DNA of 64,000 nt from Lampris incognitus (lineage: Eukaryota; Chordata; Actinopteri; Lampriformes; Lampridae), in assembly GCF_029633865.1 (NCBI RefSeq), contig NC_079219.1, forward strand, positions 55,222,172 through 55,286,171. The letters are read 5' to 3'. The notes under the pieces are model-generated. The model made no database searches, had not been told where the DNA came from, and worked only from the letters and a program-made list of their open reading frames with translations. The translations under genes and the position numbers were made by a program. Below, one piece after another: positions 34,796 through 44,963 of the stretch. Numbering within the stretch: the first letter of the stretch is position 1; each line of letters opens with the position of its first letter.

Positions 34796-35450
34796 TTGGT
34801 TGCAATATTTTATCAGATTCAGCACATCACTCTGCAGTCATTTTCACAGCGTATTTCAGATGAACCTGTGTGTTTGAACGTGTGTGTGTGTGTGTGTGAG
34901 TGTGTGCACGTGCATGTTCAGGCTTGGTTACCCCCAGAGAGCTGGTTCCACAGGGATAGCCTGCAGATAGACATGATTCACATGGATAATTGAGAGCACT
35001 GCGCTACAACTCGACTCTTACCGCCTATACAACCCAAAAAAAAAAAAAAACAGAACCCTTTTGTCCTTGTATGAGAGCCCTTAATGGCTCTTTGTTCAAA
35101 ATGCTTTCACATAGAAGCCTTTTCATAATTACTTGAAACCAAGTATGGTTGGATGTGAAGCCTTGGTGTAGAGCCCCTTCAGAAGTCAGCAGGGTTGCTG
35201 TGTACTGGTTTCATTCATGCATGATTTCAAGCAATTCATTTCAAATATTTACAGTTGAAACTAAGTAGAATTTGATATGTCTAATGCAGATTAAAAGTGT
35301 GGACATGGTTGCATATTTGTGTACACAAATACACTCATGCGTGCACACACTATGAGAAATCACATTACACGTTAAGGTAAACGATGCCATTAGACGCAGT
35401 TCTATATATTAGACCAGCAGGTTGGGTTACACAGGGTATTAAAAAGCACT
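34796..35450. other. no gene seen
   Basis: A (GT)n tract lies near 34881-34899. 35050-35130 has a faint inverted pattern (CCCTTTTGTCCTTGTATGAG ... AAGCCTTTTC) that could be a MITE remnant. Confidence 0.3.
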
Positions 35451-35954
35451 GTAGCGAATTCAGGGGGCAGTCGGGAACCGCCGCAGCCGGGACGCGAACC
35501 CAGGTCTCCCGCATCACATGCGAATACGTTAATCGGTCGACTACTGGTTAACGTAGTTGCAGTGGAGACGTGAACCGGGGTTGCCCACACCACCGGCGAC
35601 TGCGCTAACCAGTCAACTAAAGGGTCCGACCCAGGTTTGCGTCTCAGGCTCCTGCGGATTCCCGGCTACCTGCTGAATTCGCTACATTGGTGTCAGAAGT
35701 GGGGTGGCGAGACCGTGAGGCCATTGGAAGCGCCTTCACCCAGAGGCGTGAGGGAGCTGGTATGCTAAAGCACAGGGACGCGCTTCCTGAAGGACAGGGG
35801 TAGTGTAACGACCACAAATGACTAGACTCGCTAGCCAGTTGGCTAACAGGTCGGACCCTTTAGTCGACTGGTTAACGTAGTCGCCTGTATTGTGGGAGAC
35901 CCGGGTTCGTGTCCCGGCTGCGGCGGTTCCCGGCTGCCCCCTGAATCCGCTACA
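35451..35954 (+). mobile_element. TRIM-like LTR element with tRNA-like LTR, plus inverted fragments
   Basis: Parts on the plus strand: end of a first LTR (to 35686, CTACA), primer-binding site TGGTGTCAGAAGTGGG (35688-35703), which complements the 3' end of tRNA-Leu(CAA) with CCA, an internal region to 35803 ending in a purine-rich tract, and a second LTR 35804-35954 (TGTAACGACC...CGCTACA). The LTR holds a tRNA-Asp-like module with a B box GGGTTCGTGTCCC. 35451-35630 contains further LTR pieces in the opposite orientation. No protein is encoded. The copy is an old, rearranged fossil. Confidence 0.65.
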
Positions 35955-37188
35955 GTACCTTTGTACCAACATTTTAAGATACTAGCACTGTGCAAAATGT
36001 CATTACTTTATGAAAATGATTGTAATTCATTAGAAAATAGAGCAGTATACCCTAAAAAAAAAATTTTTTCTAAATAGCATGCCCAGTGGCCTGTGTAACT
36101 GTGAACAAGAGAGCTCAGATGTTATCGAGGTACGACGGCGGCGGTAGATAACGCTATCTGTGCCCAACGCGTCGGGAAGGAGGGCACTCAGAGTGAGACA
36201 TGGCAGCACTTCACCTACACGGGCAATCACAAGAGAGAGCCTGACGATATTACAACGCTCATTTATGTACAAAAGATCTTTCAAAATTTGTCTCGCCAGT
36301 GGAGGCAGCACATCGAATCTAGCGAACCATCCCTTTGACAACCCCCTCGATGAGGAATTCGACGCGCGACAGGTGTGAGAACAATGTAAAGTCACCTGAT
36401 GTGTGAATTAAGCTATTTCGATGGTTTAAAGCTGCAATCCATAACATTCTTTCATTAATAAATCTTTATTTTATCCAACTGGACCGTGGAGTCAGGTTGC
36501 GTAATACTCCCAGTCATCTTGACCATGTTTGGAGACGCTCTCCAGTCTCTGTATACCGCTGCTGAAATCTTTTGAGTGGGTAGGGCGAACAGTGGTGCAG
36601 CGGCGAACATGTAGGTATTGGAAACGACTGCAGCAGGAAAACCGACTGAAATGTGATGCCGATGTGGTGATGCCTCTGTCAGACAGACAGCCAGTATAAC
36701 TGGAGAACAATGTGGTGTTGTGGTTTGATGAAGTTCAGGCCGCCTCTGCTAGCTTTGGTACGGGGATAGCATTTTTACAAGGGTTCGGACTATTTACTGG
36801 TGAGCATGATGGCACACAAAATGAGGAGGGGGGTGGTGTTGGGTGAAATTATGGCAAATCAGTTTTTAATTTCTGCTGAAATTATACCCCGTCCCCATCC
36901 TCCCTCTGTTTTAGGCCCTGGTTTGTTTTTACCGGCTACTTAATTTAGACCAAAATGTTGTGAATCTTTGTTTGGAAAATGTGCCAGATATCTGAAGCTT
37001 GAAAGACATGTATTGGGGACAGCCCTAAGAACTATAAAATGATCAGACATACTAAATTGACTTGAATGAAGAGGTTAATTAGTGAAATGTTAGACTTGAG
37101 TAAAAAGCTTGAATGTTCAAATGTTGAATAACAGACAGTAAATGCTCGATAAAGGTGTCTGTGAATGTTCTCATTCATCCAGGTCATG
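35955..37188. other. no gene seen
   Basis: Open frames at 36030-36400 are short and match nothing that I recognise. Confidence 0.35.
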
Positions 37189-37375
37189 GTTATCCAAAGG
37201 AGTTGAATCAAGTGCAACTTGACTTGGTATATATCCGTTTCGCCTCTCATCCTTTCTGACTAGACCAAGCCTGTCTAGTCAGAAAGGCACGAACTGATGA
37301 AGCCTCTTGGATGAGAGGCGAAACGTCTTCACGGATATATACCAAGTCCAGTTGCACTTGACTCGATAAAGGTGT
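37189..37375. repeat. nested foldback element
   Basis: Outer arms 37209-37238 and 37331-37360 (CAAGTGCAACT...ATATCCGT) differ at one position. An inner hairpin CTTTCTGACTAGAC (37252-37265) pairs perfectly with 37273-37286. The word GGATGAGAGGCGAAACG is typical of a widespread fish repeat. Confidence 0.75.
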
Positions 37376-37457
37376 AAAATGCTTAGCAAGATGGCTGGGT
37401 CTTGAGTAACTTCATTTTGTGCGTGTCTGAAATTTTGTTTATAAATGTTTTTTCAGT

Positions 37458-37829
37458 GGCGGTGCAGTGGCACAGTGGTACACACGGTCACCTCACAGCA
37501 AGAAGGTCCTGGGTTCGAGCCCCGGGGTAGTCCAACCTTGGGGGTCGTCCTCTGTGTGGAGTATGCACGTTCTCCCTGTGTCTGCGTGGGTTTCCTCCGG
37601 GGGCTCCAGTTTCCTCCCACAGTCCAAAGACATGTAGGTCAGGTGAATTGGCCATACTAAATTGCCCCTAGGTATGAATGTGTGTGTATGTCCGCTCTGT
37701 GTGATGGCCTGGCGGCCTGTCCAGAGTGTCTCCCCGCCTGCCACCCAGTGACTGCTGGAATAGGCTCCAGCATCCCCGTGACCCTAAGAGCAGGAGAAGC
37801 GGTTCAGATAATGGATGGATGGATGGATG
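37458..37829 (+). mobile_element. full-length V-SINE
   Basis: Head GGCGGTGCAGTGGCACAGTG, B box GGGTTCGAGCCCC, central domain, minimal TG region, and tail ending (GGAT)n. No clear target duplication. Confidence 0.85.
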
Positions 37830-38189
37830 AAGGTCCCAAAGCTTGTAGGTCTAAGTAAGGTTTGAGTGTTTTTTTAACCTTTTCTCTGCCTTCTGGCTTA
37901 AATACCCCAAAATCACAAACGTTTTCAGCTCCTCTCCAACCCAGCCTGAGATCATGAGCCCAACAAGTCTCACTTTTGACTTGCATTTGACTGGCCTGGG
38001 AGGCTAGTCGGTATTCCACAGTTCAAATAGATGAGAAAGTTAGGTTCTTTATTTATTTCACAGTCGTCATTCTTGCAGATTAGTTGATCTTATCCGGTGT
38101 GACTGACAATGAGTGCAACAGCAGAAGATGAACTTCCTAGATCACCAATATTACAGTTGCCGAACAGCCCCAGTATGGGACAGGGTATG

Positions 38190-38366
38190 TCCCATCCATC
38201 CATCCATCCATCCATTGCCCGAGCTGCTTATCTTAAATAGGGTCATGGGATGCTGGAGCCTACCCCAACAGTCATTGGGCGGAAGGCGGGGAAACACCCT
38301 GGACAGGCCGCCAGTCCATCGCAGGGCCGACACATTCACACCTAGGAACAATTAAGTAAGTCCGAT
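38190..38366 (-). mobile_element. V-SINE 3' part
   Basis: Minus-strand tail (GGATGG repeats at 38190-38214) through GGCGGCCTGTCCAGGGTGTT and CCTAGGTGTGAATGTGTCGG; 5'-truncated. Confidence 0.8.
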
Positions 38367-38504
38367 ACTACTGTCCCCCTGGACTACTACTGCTGTCTAC
38401 TGGGTACTGTCCCATACCCTCATATGTCCCTTATAACCCATAACTTTGTAGTTCTTCTTACATAATAATTTAGGCCTCTATGCCTTACCATGATAGATAT
38501 ATAA

Positions 38505-38837
38505 GAAAAAATAAGAAAACCTCTTTATTTTTGTCATTGTACAGTTTACAAGGAAATGTGTTCTGTGCATTAATTCATCCTGTTGTATAGGAGTTGTGGG
38601 CAGGTGCAGCGCCCGGGGACCAACTCCAGTTCGTCTTTCCATTGCCTTGCTCAGGGGCACAGACAGCAGTATTAACTCTAACATGCATGTCTTTTTGATG
38701 GCGGGAGGAAACTCAAGCAGGCACGGGGAGAACATGCAAACTCCACACAGAAAGGACCTGGGACGGCCTGGGGGTTCGAACCCAGGACCTTCTTGCTGTA
38801 AGGCAACAGTGCTAACCGCTGGGCCACCGTGCCGCCC
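38505..38837 (-). mobile_element. V-SINE-type element with a different 3' tail
   Basis: On the minus strand it has the same tRNA head (GGCGGCACGGTGGCCCAGCG) and part of the same central domain (GTGTGGAGTTTGCATGTTCT), but continues into TGAGCAAGGCAATGGAAAGA and ends CAATGACAAAAATAAAGAGG. This is a second V-SINE subfamily carrying another LINE's tail. Confidence 0.65.
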
Positions 38838-38839
38838 GC

Positions 38840-39191
38840 CGTGATGAAAGTCACTAGTATACTATATGTTTGCCTGAATAATGAGCATCCACCCAAAATC
38901 TAGTTGGAAAAAGTCTGCAATGAATGGACAGAGTGAAGCAGAGCTTTAGAGCGAGGGGGAGGCTGAAGGATCAGACCCCCGCTGCAGCAGGTCTGTACTC
39001 TGTCAGAGCTTTTGACAGAGTGAGCTGTCAGCTCCAGGTTCACCCTGACCCGGGTACAGCACTTTCTTCTGGGCCTACACATACACAGCCATCCATCTTG
39101 ACCTTTATCTACCACTAGGCTGGTTCACGGACAAAGCATATGGATGTGCCTGCGTTTCTGAGTTTGTCTTGTGTGTTTTGATGTGTACGTG

Positions 39192-39225
<34 letters not shown>

Positions 39226-39236
39226 TGAGAGAGAGC

Positions 39237-39302
<66 letters not shown>

Positions 39303-40587
39303 TTTTTAAGTGGAGTTGTTTTAGCCCGGTCACACTTATAGCGATATCTGCACTCGCTGCCAGCCAATGGACTGCAGAACAACGGGCCCATTGTGTGTCT
39401 GAGTGTGTGTGCGCGTGGGTGTATATGTTAAGCCCCTGGAAATTGCTTTTCTGTGAGCTGCAAATGTCAGGCTCACTGCGGTTGTGTATCTATGGCTATG
39501 TGTGTGTGCGCATGTGCAAATAGGTTAGTGTGTCTGCCCGTGCGTGTGTGTGTTTGTGTTTGTGTGCGTACGTTTTGGATGTGCTGCAGGGTTATTTGCC
39601 AGCGGCTAGGATGTGGGTCATTGGCCTTGGACCTGGTGGGAAGTAGACTGGAGGACAGGCCGCAGGAGAGCACTGCCTCTGTACCTCTGGCCCAAAAGAA
39701 GAATGTCGCACAACAATGCCGAATGAAGCAGGAGCCAAGTAACATTACAGCGGTCATATTTGGCCTCAGATAACCCCGGGCTGCGGTGGCAGTTATACAA
39801 AACCCGACATAAAGACCTTCGTCTCTACCTTTCCACACCTTTTCTCTGGTTTAGCTCACACTTGTGTTCGAAAGTATTCAACCCTGTTCGTGTTTGACAC
39901 TAAGAGCTGCACCAGTTATGGATAATCCTACGTATGTGTCACCACCGGAAATTAAGACCTGCGTAGTTTTTGAGAGACATCGGCGTTGAAAGGAAAGGTG
40001 GTCAGGTGACTCAGACTCGCACCGGATTTCCCCCTTAAAGGTGCACACCGATGTTTTCTTACTCACGGTAAAAGCTTTATGGAGGTGGTGCAGTGTGGTC
40101 AGGGACGAGTGGGTGTGGTGTTCGGGTTTTTCTGACCTCAGGCAATGCGCTGGGAGCGCTCTAGATGAAATGTTAATACAGTGTATAGGCGATATGCGTA
40201 TGTGAAGGCGTGCACATGGAGTGTGTGAGCGTCGTTAGGTTAGTGAGTGGGTGGTAATGAGTGCAACAGCATGTGCTCATGCATATGCATGACTGTGTTC
40301 GTGCACGTGTGTGTTTGGAGTTCTCCTAAGTAATTGATTGTTAACTGTGCATTTCACAGCAGCCAAAAGGCTGTTGAGTTTAGGGTTATTTGTGTTTAAT
40401 AGGGCACCGTCGGGCAAATTGTTTGAACTGACCCGGCAGTGGTAAATGGTGCATATAGAATGTAAGCAGACGACACCTTGATGTATTGATAAGGGGGCTT
40501 CAGTATTCCTCTGGTGGTGGATAATATGTCCCTTGGTATGTATATATCACCGCACTACAGATCACATTTACACCCTACACACCCTAA
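38840..40587. other. no gene seen
   Basis: Intron-like, with the compound microsatellite at 39194-39299 and scattered TG-rich DNA. Confidence 0.35.
39194..39299. repeat. (TG)n(GA)n compound microsatellite
   Basis: About 15 TG units followed by about 38 GA units with few interruptions. Confidence 0.95.
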
Positions 40588-40720
40588 TTAGCCCTGTGAT
40601 GGTCTGGCGGCCTGTCCAGGGTGTCTTTCCGCCTGCCGCCCAATGACTGCTGGGATAGGCCCCAGCATCCCCGCAACCCTGAGAGCAGGATAAGTGGTCT
40701 GGTTAATGGATGGATGGATT
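40588..40720 (+). mobile_element. V-SINE 3' fragment
   Basis: GCCCTGTGATGGTCTGGCGG to GGATGGATGGAT. The Tc1 palindrome begins at the next base. Confidence 0.8.
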
Positions 40721-41920
40721 TACACTACCGTTCAAAAGTTTGGGATCACCCAAACAATTTTGTGTTTTCCATGAAAAGTCACACTTATTCACCACCATAT
40801 GTTGTGAAATGAATAGAAAATAGAGTCAAGACATTGACAAGGTTAGAAATAATGATTTGTATTTGAAATAAGATTTTTTTACATCAAACTTTGCTTTCGT
40901 CAAAGAATCCTCCATTTGCAGCAATTACAGCATTGCAGACCTTTGGCATTCTAGCTGTTAATTTGTTGAGGTAATCTGGAGAAATTGCACCCCACGCTTC
41001 CAGAAGCAGCTCCCACAAGTTGGATTGGTTGGATGGGCACTTCTTTGAGCAGATTGAGTTTCTGGAGCATCACATTTGTGGGGTCAATTAAACGCTCAAA
41101 ATGGCCAGAAAAAGAGAACTTACATCTGAAACTCGACAGTCTATTCTTGTTCTTAGAAATGAAGGCTATTCCATGCGAGAAATTGCTAAGAAATTGAAGA
41201 TTTCCTACACCGGTGTGTACTACTCCCTTCAGAGGACAGCACAAACAGGCTCTAACAGGTACTATTTAATGAAGATGCCAGTTGGGGACCTGTGAGGCGT
41301 CTGTTTCTCAAACTAGAGACTCTAATGTACTTATCTTCTTGCTCAGTTGTGCAACGCGGCCTCCCACTTCTTTTTCTACTCTGGTTAGAGCCTGTTTGTG
41401 CTGTCCTCTGAAGGGAGTAGTACACACCGGTGTAGGAAATCTTCAATTTCTTAGCAATTTCTCGCATGGAATAGCCTTCATTTCTAAGAACAAGAATAGA
41501 CTGTCGAGTTTCAGATGTAAGTTCTCTTTTTCTGGCCATTTTGAGCGTTTAATTGACCCCACAAATGTGATGCTCCAGAAACTCAATCTGCTCAAAGAAG
41601 TGCCCATCCAACCAATCCAACTTGTGGGAGCTGCTTCTGGAAGCGTGGGGTGCAATTTCTCCAGATTACCTCAACAAATTAACAGCTAGAATGCCAAAGG
41701 TCTGCAATGCTGTAATTGCTGCAAATGGAGGATTCTTTGACGAAAGCAAAGTTTGATGTAAAAAAAATCTTATTTCAAATACAAATCATTATTTCTAACC
41801 TTGTCAATGTCTTGACTCTATTTTCTATTCATTTCACAACATATGGTGGTGAATAAGTGTGACTTTTCATGGAAAACACAAAATTGTTTGGGTGATCCCA
41901 AACTTTTGAACGGTAGTGTA
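40721..41920. mobile_element. Tc1-like transposon in palindromic (foldback) form
   Basis: Ends TACACTACCGTTCAAAAGTT and its exact complement, with TA at both borders as for Tc1/mariner. Left arm 40723-41256 and right arm 41384-41918 are reverse complements over about 534 bp, with only about one indel seen by eye. Each arm has the transposase start (MARKRELTSETRQSILVLRN, helix-turn-helix) next to its C-terminal end (YLNKLTARMPKVCNAVIAAN then GGFFDESKV-stop) in the opposite direction. The 127-bp spacer continues the N-terminal domain on the minus strand (QSRKRSGRPRCTTEQEDKYI). The catalytic DDE core is absent, so it is non-autonomous. Confidence 0.9.
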
Positions 41921-42155
41921 TATATATATATATAAATTCATTAACGGACAGTACGAGTCTGTTCCATGCAATAAGCAACCATCAGCTGTCAGTAGAGCTA
42001 AGCGGCATAGAACATAACATATTAACTGTCTCGCCGTGCACATCACGTGGACAGCGTCCCGTGGGGAAGGGGGAGGTGCCTACATCCAAATACATGTGAT
42101 AGCGAACCGTCCAGGGGGAGGGGGAGGTTGCATACAAAGTTAATGGCATTTGTCT
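41921..42155. other. no gene seen
   Basis: Short TA run at 41919-41934, then unremarkable sequence. Confidence 0.35.
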
Positions 42156-42159
42156 ATTG

Positions 42160-42445
42160 TCATGATTTATTTATAATTACAAAATAGTTGCTTATATCTG
42201 TGTCTGCAACTGCTGGCCAGTTCATTCTTGTTATTCCATGTGGACATTTCTGGTTTGCGAATGATAAAATATGTTTCAGTTGGACACAGATTGGACATTT
42301 TACTACCGGTTGAATATGCTTTGTTTTTGAATGTTCCCTCTGTGAGGCCGACGTATGTCTCTGTTTGGCCGTTGTCATTTCTCGTCACCGTAGCTTGGTA
42401 GATAACTCCTTTCGTCTGGCATTTTCTTCCAAGGGGGCATGAGAT
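42160..42445 (-). mobile_element. Penelope-like retroelement relic (GIY-YIG endonuclease part)
   Basis: The minus strand encodes VIYQATVTRNDNGQTETYVG then LTEGTFKNK, the GIY-YIG-type start, and further on PTETYFIIRKPEMSTWNNKN and ELASSCRHRYKQL, typical of the C-terminal endonuclease of fish Penelope elements. The two parts are joined with an internal deletion; no reverse transcriptase is present. Confidence 0.65.
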
Positions 42446-42904
42446 GTTCGCATGGAATTATATATAATATATATATAATACTATATATATGTTACAATGT
42501 TACTGTGGTAGCATAGTTCAATAGCTCCTTAAGTGGTTTTCCCAATACCATTCCTCTGTATGCGGAATACCACCAGAGCCATTATTGAAAACAGTCATCA
42601 TCTTTTATCTTTGAAGTCGAGGAAATTTGTCTTGTGTTGACCATATCTAGCTCTGTGACATCTGGTATTTATCTAACATGTGCATATGACATTGTGGGTT
42701 AGCAGATAATTTGTTGTTGTTGTCATGATCCGTGCTTTTGTGTCACAGTGACTGAAAAGGTTAAACTATCGTGATTTTAGGAGAGACTTTTTAACATTAA
42801 TGCATCGTTATTGTGCCTTTTAGAATCTTTCTCTTGTTGCAACTTCCTGTCACATGAGTATCACAGTTCATTATTGTGTAAAATTGCTTATGAATGCCTC
42901 TTTC
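42446..42904. other. no gene seen
   Basis: AT-rich stretch (short TA runs at 42460-42490), then unremarkable sequence. Confidence 0.35.
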
Positions 42905-42995
42905 CCGCCCTGTGGTGGCCTGGCGGCGTGTCCAGGGTGTTTCCCCGCCTGCCGCCGAATGACTGCTGGGATGGGCTCCAGCATCCCGCCATCCC
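42905..42995 (+). mobile_element. V-SINE 3' fragment, short
   Basis: GCCCTGTGGTGGCCTGGCGG to GGCTCCAGCATCCC; both ends missing. Confidence 0.7.
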
Positions 42996-43469
42996 AACTG
43001 GGGTAACGTGTTTTCAGTCTGTGAGCGCCTGTCAGCAGCATTAAATATTGGTTCCAAATGGTATTTGGTTGATTTCTGTCTGAATACATATACTTCCTGG
43101 GTGAGGGGCACCAGCCAAATGATACCTTATGTAACCCCTCAAACGTTTGGTGAGCAGGTGACCTGATTGGTTTCTTCAGATTTTCCATGCACCCCAGACA
43201 CTCCCACTTTTATTGGCAGCAAATTGGTATTGTTTTAATGTTTGTTGAGCTGATGTGAGTGGACAATTCTCGTGGCTGTCAATCATGTTCACACCCACCA
43301 CCACGCCTCGTCTCGACTGCCAATCGTCCACCGTCTACGAACCCTGATTAACTCTATAGGCTACAATTGCCCTTCTTAGTAACTCTGTGACTGGGTGGAC
43401 ATTAAAGCAGCTGTCAGGTGTGCTGCACCAAGGTAAATTGCCCCCCCCCCCCAAAAAAAATTTTTTTTT

Positions 43470-43808
43470 AGCACCAGCCACCACTGATCATGATATGAGA
43501 CTAGATATCCTCTGGTATTTTAGATATTGTGATATTGTGCCATGGGTAACTGTTGTCATTTGCTGGTTTTAAAGGCTGCATTACAGTAAAGTGATGTAAT
43601 TTTCTTAACTTACCAGACTGTTCTCGCTGTTCTATAATTTGCTTTCACCCACTTAGTTATTATATAGACATTACTGATGATTATTTATCAAAAATCTGAT
43701 TGTGCACATGTTTTGTGGAAGCACCAATAGTCATCCCTACAATATCGATATCGAGGTATTTGGCCCAAAATTAACGTGATGTTTGATTTTGTCCGTATCG
43801 CCCAGCCT
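43470..43808. mobile_element. old DNA-transposon remnant (hAT-like)
   Basis: Right part CAATATCGATATCGAGGTAT then TTGGCCCAAAATTAACGTGA and CGTATCGCCCAGCC resembles the terminal region of a very common fish hAT derivative. 42996-43469 holds nothing recognised. Confidence 0.4.
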
Positions 43809-44039
43809 TGCCTTTTACTACACCAGACCATAATGCAGTCATCAACGTGAAGCAAAACTAAAGCTTTCGTAACCTGTTTCCAAGTACTACTTGTGAGCTA
43901 ACATTTTCCCCTGTTAGCTTCCATCTTGTGTACCTATATTTGCTCATGAAAGTTGTCCATCCGGATTATGTCATGGTATACACCCTCACGGGCTCAGCAG
44001 ATGAATGGAAGGAGCTGGCCCCGGGCTTGCTCATTATGT

Positions 44040-44420
44040 CATCCAGCGTTTTCCCATACTTTTCCCCCCATTGCTCTTGATTTCAGAAATTTTAATTTTT
44101 GTTGTACGCCGTCTTCTTCTTCCTATTAAACTCGGCGACCTGATTCCTCCATAAACAATAAGCGCTCCAATACATTTGGCTGCCTGACTAACCTGCAGCC
44201 CTTTTTCAGCTTATCTCGTTCATCCATGCAGGTTTTCAATTCGTCGTCAAGCCAAAGCGCTCTTTAATATCTAGCAGTTAATGTTCCAACCAGGCCATGT
44301 TTATCAGCAGTAGACAGAAACAGAACGCATTAAACGTTTGTAAGGCAGCCTCAACATTGTCCTGTGAGGCGACTTTTACCCACTTCAGCTCTCCAATATC
44401 GTCAACATATCCTTTTCACA
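44040..44420 (-). mobile_element. LINE linker-region relic
   Basis: The minus strand reads ALWLDDELKTCMDERDKLKK, close to the conserved PWLTDELK...RDK stretch between the endonuclease and reverse transcriptase of APE-type LINEs. Surroundings are decayed. Confidence 0.45.
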
Positions 44421-44538
44421 GGAAGCCTGCGTTGCCCGTCTTTCAAGCATGAAAATGATACGAAGTCAAGAAACCTCACAATATTTTCATGTCTCCATGC
44501 AAACGCACATTTATGCCTACTGTGCAGATTTTTTTTGA

Positions 44539-44963
44539 TCCCCCCCCTCCCCCCTTTTTATCTCTAATTGTATCTGGCCAATTGCCCCACTCTTCCAAGC
44601 CATCCCAGTCGCTGCTCCACCCCCTCTGCCGATCCAGGGAAGGCTGCAGACTACCACATTCCTCCTCCGATACATGTGGAGTCGCCAGCCGCTTCTTTTT
44701 ACCTGACAGTAAGGAGTTTTGCCAGGGGGACGTAGCATGTTGGAGGATCACGCTATTCCCCCCAGTCCCCCCTCCCCCTCCGAACAGGCGCCCCGACTGA
44801 CCAGAGGAGGCGCTAGTGCAGCGGCCAGGACACATACGTACCCACATCCGGCTTCCCACCAGCAGACACAGCCAATTGTGTCTTTAGGGACGCCCCACCA
44901 AGCCGGCGGTAACATGGGGATTCGAACCACCATCTCCATGTTGGTAGGCAACAGAATAGACCA
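44539..44963 (-). mobile_element. full-length B-family SINE
   Basis: Minus-strand head GTGGTCTATTCTGTTGCCTA, B box GTTCGAATCCCC, body and a tail ending in a G-rich run. The extreme 5' end differs from other copies. Confidence 0.85.

Noticed and set aside
35850-35930. tRNA-Asp-like sequence as a functional tRNA gene
   Set aside because: The acceptor ends do not pair and the anticodon region is altered; it is part of an LTR.
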